Below, in pieces: positions 7,390 to 10,408 of a DNA stretch of 10,408 nt. Location: the NCBI GenBank assembly GCA_946183715.1, contig CAMHDB010000044.1, positions 1-10,408 of the forward strand, given 5' to 3'. Source of the stretch: an uncultured Oscillibacter sp. (lineage in GTDB: Bacteria > Bacillota > Clostridia > Oscillospirales > Oscillospiraceae). The notes under the pieces are model-generated. The model worked only from the letters and a program-made list of their open reading frames with translations. It did not search any database and was not told where the DNA came from. The position numbers were made by a program, and so were the translations under genes. Numbering within the stretch: the stretch's first letter is position 1; each line of letters starts with the position of its first letter.

Positions 7390-7980
7390 ATGAATCTCGA
7401 ACGGGTACGCGACAACTTACGCGCGCGGGGCTTCCGCGCGGAGATTTTCGACGACGGGAAAGCCGTGTCGGAGTATCTGAACGCCGCGATTGACGGGACT
7501 ACCGTCGGATTCGGCGGCTCCGTGACGCTCAAAGAACTGGGCCTCTACGACACCCTCAGCGCCCATAACGACGTACACTGGCACTGGGCCGGGGACAACG
7601 AGGAACGCGACCGGGCTTCGTCCACGGAAGTGTATCTTTCGTCGGCGAACGGGCTTTCGGAGGGCGGCGAACTGGTCAACATCGACGGCACGGGCAACCG
7701 CGTCGCCGCGACGCTCTACGGACACAAGCGCGTCTACTTCGTCGTGGGGCGGAACAAAATCGCCCCCGACTACGAACAGGCCCTGTGGCGCGCGCGGAAT
7801 ATCGCCGCGCCCAAAAACGCGCAACGCTTAGGGATGAAAACGCCGTGCGCGCTACTCGCCGACCACTGCCATGACTGCCGCTCTCCGGAGCGAATCTGCC
7901 GGGGGCTGGTCGTCCTGTGGGGGCCGATGATGGGCACCGAAACGGAAGTCCTGCTCGTGCGCGAAAACCTCGGCCTGTAA
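7390..7980 (+). CDS. LUD-domain (lactate utilization, LutC/DUF162-like) protein
   Basis: The 196-residue product from the ATG at 7390 is a stand-alone LUD domain. Characteristic segments are VGFGGSVTLKELGLYDTL (about 37-54), VYLSSANGLSEGGELVNIDG (about 79-98), GNRVAATLYGHKRVYFVVG and a C-terminal cysteine cluster, HCHDCRSPERIC. LUD proteins include LutB and LutC of the L-lactate oxidation system, but single-gene copies like this lack the iron-sulfur partners and their role is unclear, so a lactate function is not implied. The cysteines could bind a metal (inference). The start is chosen for GGAGG at 7377-7381, 8 nt upstream, and because family similarity begins there. The frame is open further up to 7291 and beyond, where it encodes the missing C-terminal half of the nucleotidyltransferase, so a read-through fusion cannot be excluded. 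The transporter gene begins 35 nt after the stop. Confidence 0.87.
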   Translation: MNLERVRDNLRARGFRAEIFDDGKAVSEYLNAAIDGTTVGFGGSVTLKELGLYDTLSAHNDVHWHWAGDNEERDRASSTEVYLSSANGLSEGGELVNIDGTGNRVAATLYGHKRVYFVVGRNKIAPDYEQALWRARNIAAPKNAQRLGMKTPCALLADHCHDCRSPERICRGLVVLWGPMMGTETEVLLVRENLGL

Positions 7981-8015
7981 CGGGCCGGGCAAAAGTCAGA
8001 AGGAGTGACAAACTT

Positions 8016-9371
8016 ATGAAGGAACGTGAGACCTTCGGGTCACGTCTGGGCTTCCTGCTGGTAAGCGCCGGATGTGCAATCGGAATCGGGAACGTGTGGC
8101 GCTTCCCCTACGTCACGGGCGCGGACGGCGGCGGCGTGTTCGTGCTGTTCTACCTGCTGTTCCTGCTCATCATGGGCATTCCCGTCTTGACGATGGAGTT
8201 CGCCGTGGGACGCGCAAGCCGGAAAAGCGCCCTCCCGGCCTTTCAGGCCCTCGAACCCCCCGGCAGCAAGTGGCATATTCACGGCTGGGTCTGCTTCGCG
8301 GGCTGTACCCTGCTCATGATGTACTACACGACCGTCTCGGGCTGGATGCTCGGCTACTTCGTCAAGTTCGCGGGCGGCACGTTCTCCCTGCTCAACCCCG
8401 CCGACGCCGACGCCGTCTTTGAGAATATGCTGGCCTCCCCGGCGGAAATGACGCTCTGGATGGCGCTTACGGTCATTGGGGGCTTTCTGGTGTGCAGTTT
8501 CGGCCTCCGGAACGGTATCGAACGCGTGACGCAGTGGATGATGGTCGGCCTGCTGGCCCTGATTGTCATTCTCGCCGTGCGCGGGCTGACGCTCCCCGGC
8601 GGACTGGACGGCGTGCGCTTCTACCTTCTCCCGTCCTTGGAACGCGCCCGGGAAGTCGGGCTGTTCCGCGTCATCACCGACGCGATGAATCAGGCGTTCT
8701 TTACGCTGAGTATCGGAATCGGCTCTATGGAGATTTTCGGGAGCTACATGTCCGACGAGCACACGCTTCCCGGCGAGGCCGCGCGTATCTGCGCGCTCGA
8801 CACCTTCGTCGCCTTCATGGCCGGACTGATTATCTTCCCGGCGTGTTTCAGCTTCGGCGTGGAACCGAATCAGGGCCCCGGGCTGATTTTCATGACACTC
8901 CCGCGTATCTTCACCGACATGGCCGGGGGGCGCGTCTGGGGCGCGCTGTTCTTCCTGTTCATGACCTTCGCGAGTTTCTCGACGGTTATCGCGGTTTTTG
9001 AGAACCTCGTCGCCAACTGTATCGACGATTTCGGCTGGGAGCGCAAAAAGGCCTCTGTCGCCTGTTGCGTCTTCATCCTGATAGCGAGTATGCCCTGCGT
9101 GCTCGGCTACAATGTCTGGATGGATCTGCACATCATCGGGCCGCGCGACGTGCTCGACAGCGAGGACTTTATCGTAAGTTCCTTACTCCTCCCGCTGGGT
9201 TCGCTGACGTACCTGCTCTTCTGCGTGACGCGCTGGGGCTGGGGCTTCGACAACTACATCAAAGAGGCCAATACCGGGCACGGCCTCAAACTGTCCCCCG
9301 CCCTGAAACCGTACTTGCAGTTCGTGCTCCCGGTGCTGATTCTCTTCATCCTGATTGCCGGGCTGATTTGA
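8016..9371 (+). CDS. Sodium-dependent amino-acid transporter, NSS/SNF family (MhsT/Tyt1-like, 11 TM)
   Basis: The 451-residue membrane protein is a neurotransmitter:sodium symporter homologue that would import an amino acid with Na+. TM1 carries GIGNVWRFPY (23-32), the family signature that lines the substrate and sodium sites. TM6 has FFTLSIGIGSME (228-239), with the unwound SxGxG turn, EL4 has GPGLIFMTLP (287-296), and TM8 has the FSTVIA (321-326) serine/threonine pair expected at the Na2 site. Hydrophobic segments number eleven: about 11-34, 39-63, 87-118, 144-162, 169-189, 219-245, 255-280, 307-333, 343-362, 385-405 and 431-451. Many bacterial members, such as MhsT, have 11 rather than the eukaryotic 12. 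The ATG at 8016 has AAGGAG (8000-8005) 10 nt upstream; the open frame before it overlaps the LUD gene and has no family match. The substrate is unknown; MhsT carries Trp and other hydrophobic amino acids. Confidence 0.93.
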   Translation: MKERETFGSRLGFLLVSAGCAIGIGNVWRFPYVTGADGGGVFVLFYLLFLLIMGIPVLTMEFAVGRASRKSALPAFQALEPPGSKWHIHGWVCFAGCTLLMMYYTTVSGWMLGYFVKFAGGTFSLLNPADADAVFENMLASPAEMTLWMALTVIGGFLVCSFGLRNGIERVTQWMMVGLLALIVILAVRGLTLPGGLDGVRFYLLPSLERAREVGLFRVITDAMNQAFFTLSIGIGSMEIFGSYMSDEHTLPGEAARICALDTFVAFMAGLIIFPACFSFGVEPNQGPGLIFMTLPRIFTDMAGGRVWGALFFLFMTFASFSTVIAVFENLVANCIDDFGWERKKASVACCVFILIASMPCVLGYNVWMDLHIIGPRDVLDSEDFIVSSLLLPLGSLTYLLFCVTRWGWGFDNYIKEANTGHGLKLSPALKPYLQFVLPVLILFILIAGLI

Positions 9372-9383
9372 GCGCGAAAAAGA

Positions 9384-9412
9384 TTGACAACGCCGCGCGT
9401 TTGTACTATGCT
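9384..9412 (+). promoter_or_regulatory. Sigma-A type promoter for tpiA
   Basis: TTGACA (9384-9389), a 17-nt spacer and TATGCT (9407-9412) form a near-consensus promoter in the 84-nt gap between the transporter stop and tpiA. Transcription should begin near 9419, giving a leader of about 37 nt that includes AAGGAGG at 9441-9447. I see no terminator between the transporter and this promoter, so some read-through into tpiA is possible. Confidence 0.88.
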
Positions 9413-9455
9413 AAGGGTGCCGCGTTCGCGGACACAGAAGAAGGAGGACACCACG

Positions 9456-10214
9456 ATGAATAGCAAGCGCAAGACCATTATCGCCGGCAACTGGAAGATG
9501 AACAAGACCTGCAAGGAAGCGGAAGCCCTGTTAGGAGAAGTCCTGCCGAAAGCCTCCGGCGCGGCCTGCGAGGTCGTCGTCTGTACGCCCTACGTGGATT
9601 TGCCCGTAGCCTGCCGCGTGGCGGAGGGGAGCAAGGTCAAGGTCGGGGCGCAGAACCTCCACTTCAAGGCCAGCGGCGCGTATACCGGGGAAATCAGCGC
9701 GGCCATGCTGCAGGAGCTGGGCGTGTCCTACGTGATTATCGGCCACAGCGAGCGCCGGGAGTACTTCGCCGAGACCGACGAGACGGTGTCGCTGAAAATC
9801 GGCGCGGCGCTGGAAGCGGGCCTGACGCCCATCCTGTGCGTCGGAGAGAGCCTCGAACAGCGCGAGCAGGGCATTATGAGCGAGCACATCCGCACGCAGA
9901 TTAAGATTGACCTCGGGAAGGTCTCCGCCGCCGACATGGGCAAGGTCGTCGTCGCCTACGAGCCCATCTGGGCCATCGGCACGGGCAAGACCGCCACGTC
10001 CGCGCAGGCGCAGGAAGTGTGCAAGCTCATCCGCGACACCCTCGCGGAGCTCTTCGGCGCGGACACCGCCGAAAGCGTCTCGATTCTCTACGGCGGCTCC
10101 ATGAACGCCAAGAACGCCGCCGAACTCCTCAGCCAGCCCGATATCGACGGCGGCCTCATCGGCGGCGCGTCCCTCAAGGCCGACGACTTCGGCCAGATTA
10201 TCGCCGCCGCGTAA
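9456..10214 (+). CDS. tpiA: Triosephosphate isomerase
   Basis: This 252-residue enzyme interconverts dihydroxyacetone phosphate and glyceraldehyde 3-phosphate in glycolysis and gluconeogenesis, as a cytoplasmic TIM-barrel dimer. All catalytic parts are present: GNWKMN (11-16) with N12 and K14, the histidine loop IIGHSERR (94-101) with H97, the base E169 in AYEPIWAIGTGKTAT with the closing loop 6, and the phosphate-binding YGGSMNAKNA (212-221) and GLIGGASL (233-240). Length is normal for the family. The ATG at 9456 has AAGGAGG (9441-9447) 8 nt upstream; a longer in-frame reading would start on a TTG inside the -35 box and is not credible. In many Firmicutes tpiA sits in a gap-pgk-tpi-gpmI cluster, but here it has its own promoter between an amino-acid transporter and a T-box leader, with no other glycolytic gene in view. 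Confidence 0.98.
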   Translation: MNSKRKTIIAGNWKMNKTCKEAEALLGEVLPKASGAACEVVVCTPYVDLPVACRVAEGSKVKVGAQNLHFKASGAYTGEISAAMLQELGVSYVIIGHSERREYFAETDETVSLKIGAALEAGLTPILCVGESLEQREQGIMSEHIRTQIKIDLGKVSAADMGKVVVAYEPIWAIGTGKTATSAQAQEVCKLIRDTLAELFGADTAESVSILYGGSMNAKNAAELLSQPDIDGGLIGGASLKADDFGQIIAAA

Positions 10215-10266
10215 ACGCGCCGCCTCTCCGGCCTCTTGCACCCTCTCTCTCGTCAGGATTTTGCGC

Positions 10267-10295
10267 TTGACAAGTCGCGGGAAACGTAGTATACT
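10267..10295 (+). promoter_or_regulatory. Sigma-A type promoter for the T-box-controlled unit
   Basis: TTGACA (10267-10272), a 17-nt spacer and TATACT (10290-10295) give an almost perfect consensus promoter. Transcription should start near 10302, immediately before the T-box stem I. The 52 nt between the tpiA stop and this promoter are C/T-rich, and I see no convincing terminator hairpin in them. Confidence 0.92.
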
Positions 10296-10301
10296 TCACT
10301 A

Positions 10302-10408
10302 AACTGTTGAAGTGGAAGTAAAACCTGTCATGCACTCGCAGAGAGTCCGGGGAGCTGGGAGCCGGGCAGTACGCAGACAGGCAAATGGGCCACGGAGGGC
10401 GCGGGGAA
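10302..10408 (+). promoter_or_regulatory. T-box leader, stem I (3' part beyond the window), probable Trp specifier
   Basis: The transcript start leads into a recognisable T-box stem I, which binds an uncharged tRNA and lets transcription continue when that amino acid is short. The basal helix pairs GTGG (10312-10315) with CCAC (10390-10393). AGTA (10317-10320) is the conserved 5' side of the specifier loop. The next helix pairs CCTGTC (10324-10329) plus TGC (10331-10333) with GCAGACAGG (10373-10381), with one bulged A. Above it lie the conserved AGAGAG (10340-10345), a CCGG/CCGG stem and the GCTGGGAGCC distal module. In the specifier loop the codon placed just before a purine and the basal helix is TGG (10386-10388), that is tryptophan; GCC at 10389-10391 would break the GTGG/CCAC pairing. 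The antiterminator with its TGGNACCGCG motif and the regulated gene lie beyond the end. Confidence 0.85.

Noticed and set aside
7917..8015. N-terminal extension of the transporter into the LUD gene
   Set aside because: The extension is basic, has no NSS similarity and no ribosome-binding site, whereas ATG 8016 follows AAGGAG and starts the typical NSS N-terminus.
9384..9455. Longer tpiA beginning at TTG 9384
   Set aside because: That TTG is part of the -35 box and lies upstream of the predicted transcription start.
10215..10266. Terminator after tpiA
   Set aside because: The stretch is C/T-rich (CCTCTCTCTC), and I could find no stable inverted repeat followed by a T-run.
10389..10391. GCC (Ala) as T-box specifier codon
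   Set aside because: Using GCC would take bases needed for the GTGG/CCAC basal helix; TGG followed by G fits the usual codon-plus-purine layout. It is kept as the main alternative.

Overview
The window is a GC-rich (about 60% by eye), tightly packed bacterial chromosome segment with every gene on the + strand. A Firmicutes-type host is suggested by strong AAGGAG ribosome-binding sites, GTG and TTG starts, consensus sigma-A promoters, a stand-alone FlhB C-terminal homologue, an SLH-domain surface protein and a T-box leader. I cannot separate Clostridia from Negativicutes on this evidence.

Layout. (1) 2-6306 looks like one operon: the tail of a FliK-C-like protein, a small FlhB-C-like protein (YlqH/FlhX type), a PilZ protein with intact c-di-GMP-binding motifs, and a 1703-residue secreted protein with three SLH modules, a solenoid-like linker and many Ig/Fn3-like beta domains. 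Gaps are 24, 5 and 3 nt. A perfect 11-bp hairpin at 6390-6416 probably ends the unit. (2) 6447-7980 holds a NUDIX hydrolase, a broken MNT-type nucleotidyltransferase and a LUD-domain protein. (3) 8016-9371 encodes an 11-helix sodium-coupled amino-acid transporter of the NSS family. (4) tpiA (9456-10214) has its own consensus promoter. (5) A second consensus promoter (10267-10295) starts a T-box leader cut by the window end; its best-fitting specifier codon is TGG (Trp), so the next gene is probably trpS, a trp gene or a Trp transporter.

Most notable observations. GATC is almost absent: one site (9123) among roughly 90 GAT trinucleotides. The avoidance reaches synonymous codon choice: isoleucine after a G-ending codon is written ATT (or once ATA-like alternatives), not ATC, with that single exception. 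The nucleotidyltransferase gene carries a frameshift that separates its GS/DxD motif from its third acidic strand, and its C-terminal frame runs without a stop into the LUD gene. The first operon places a paired FliK-C/FlhB-C-like module and a c-di-GMP receptor directly against a giant surface protein. I found no CRISPR array, transposon, tRNA or rRNA, and no clear candidate for a wholly new defence or mobile system.
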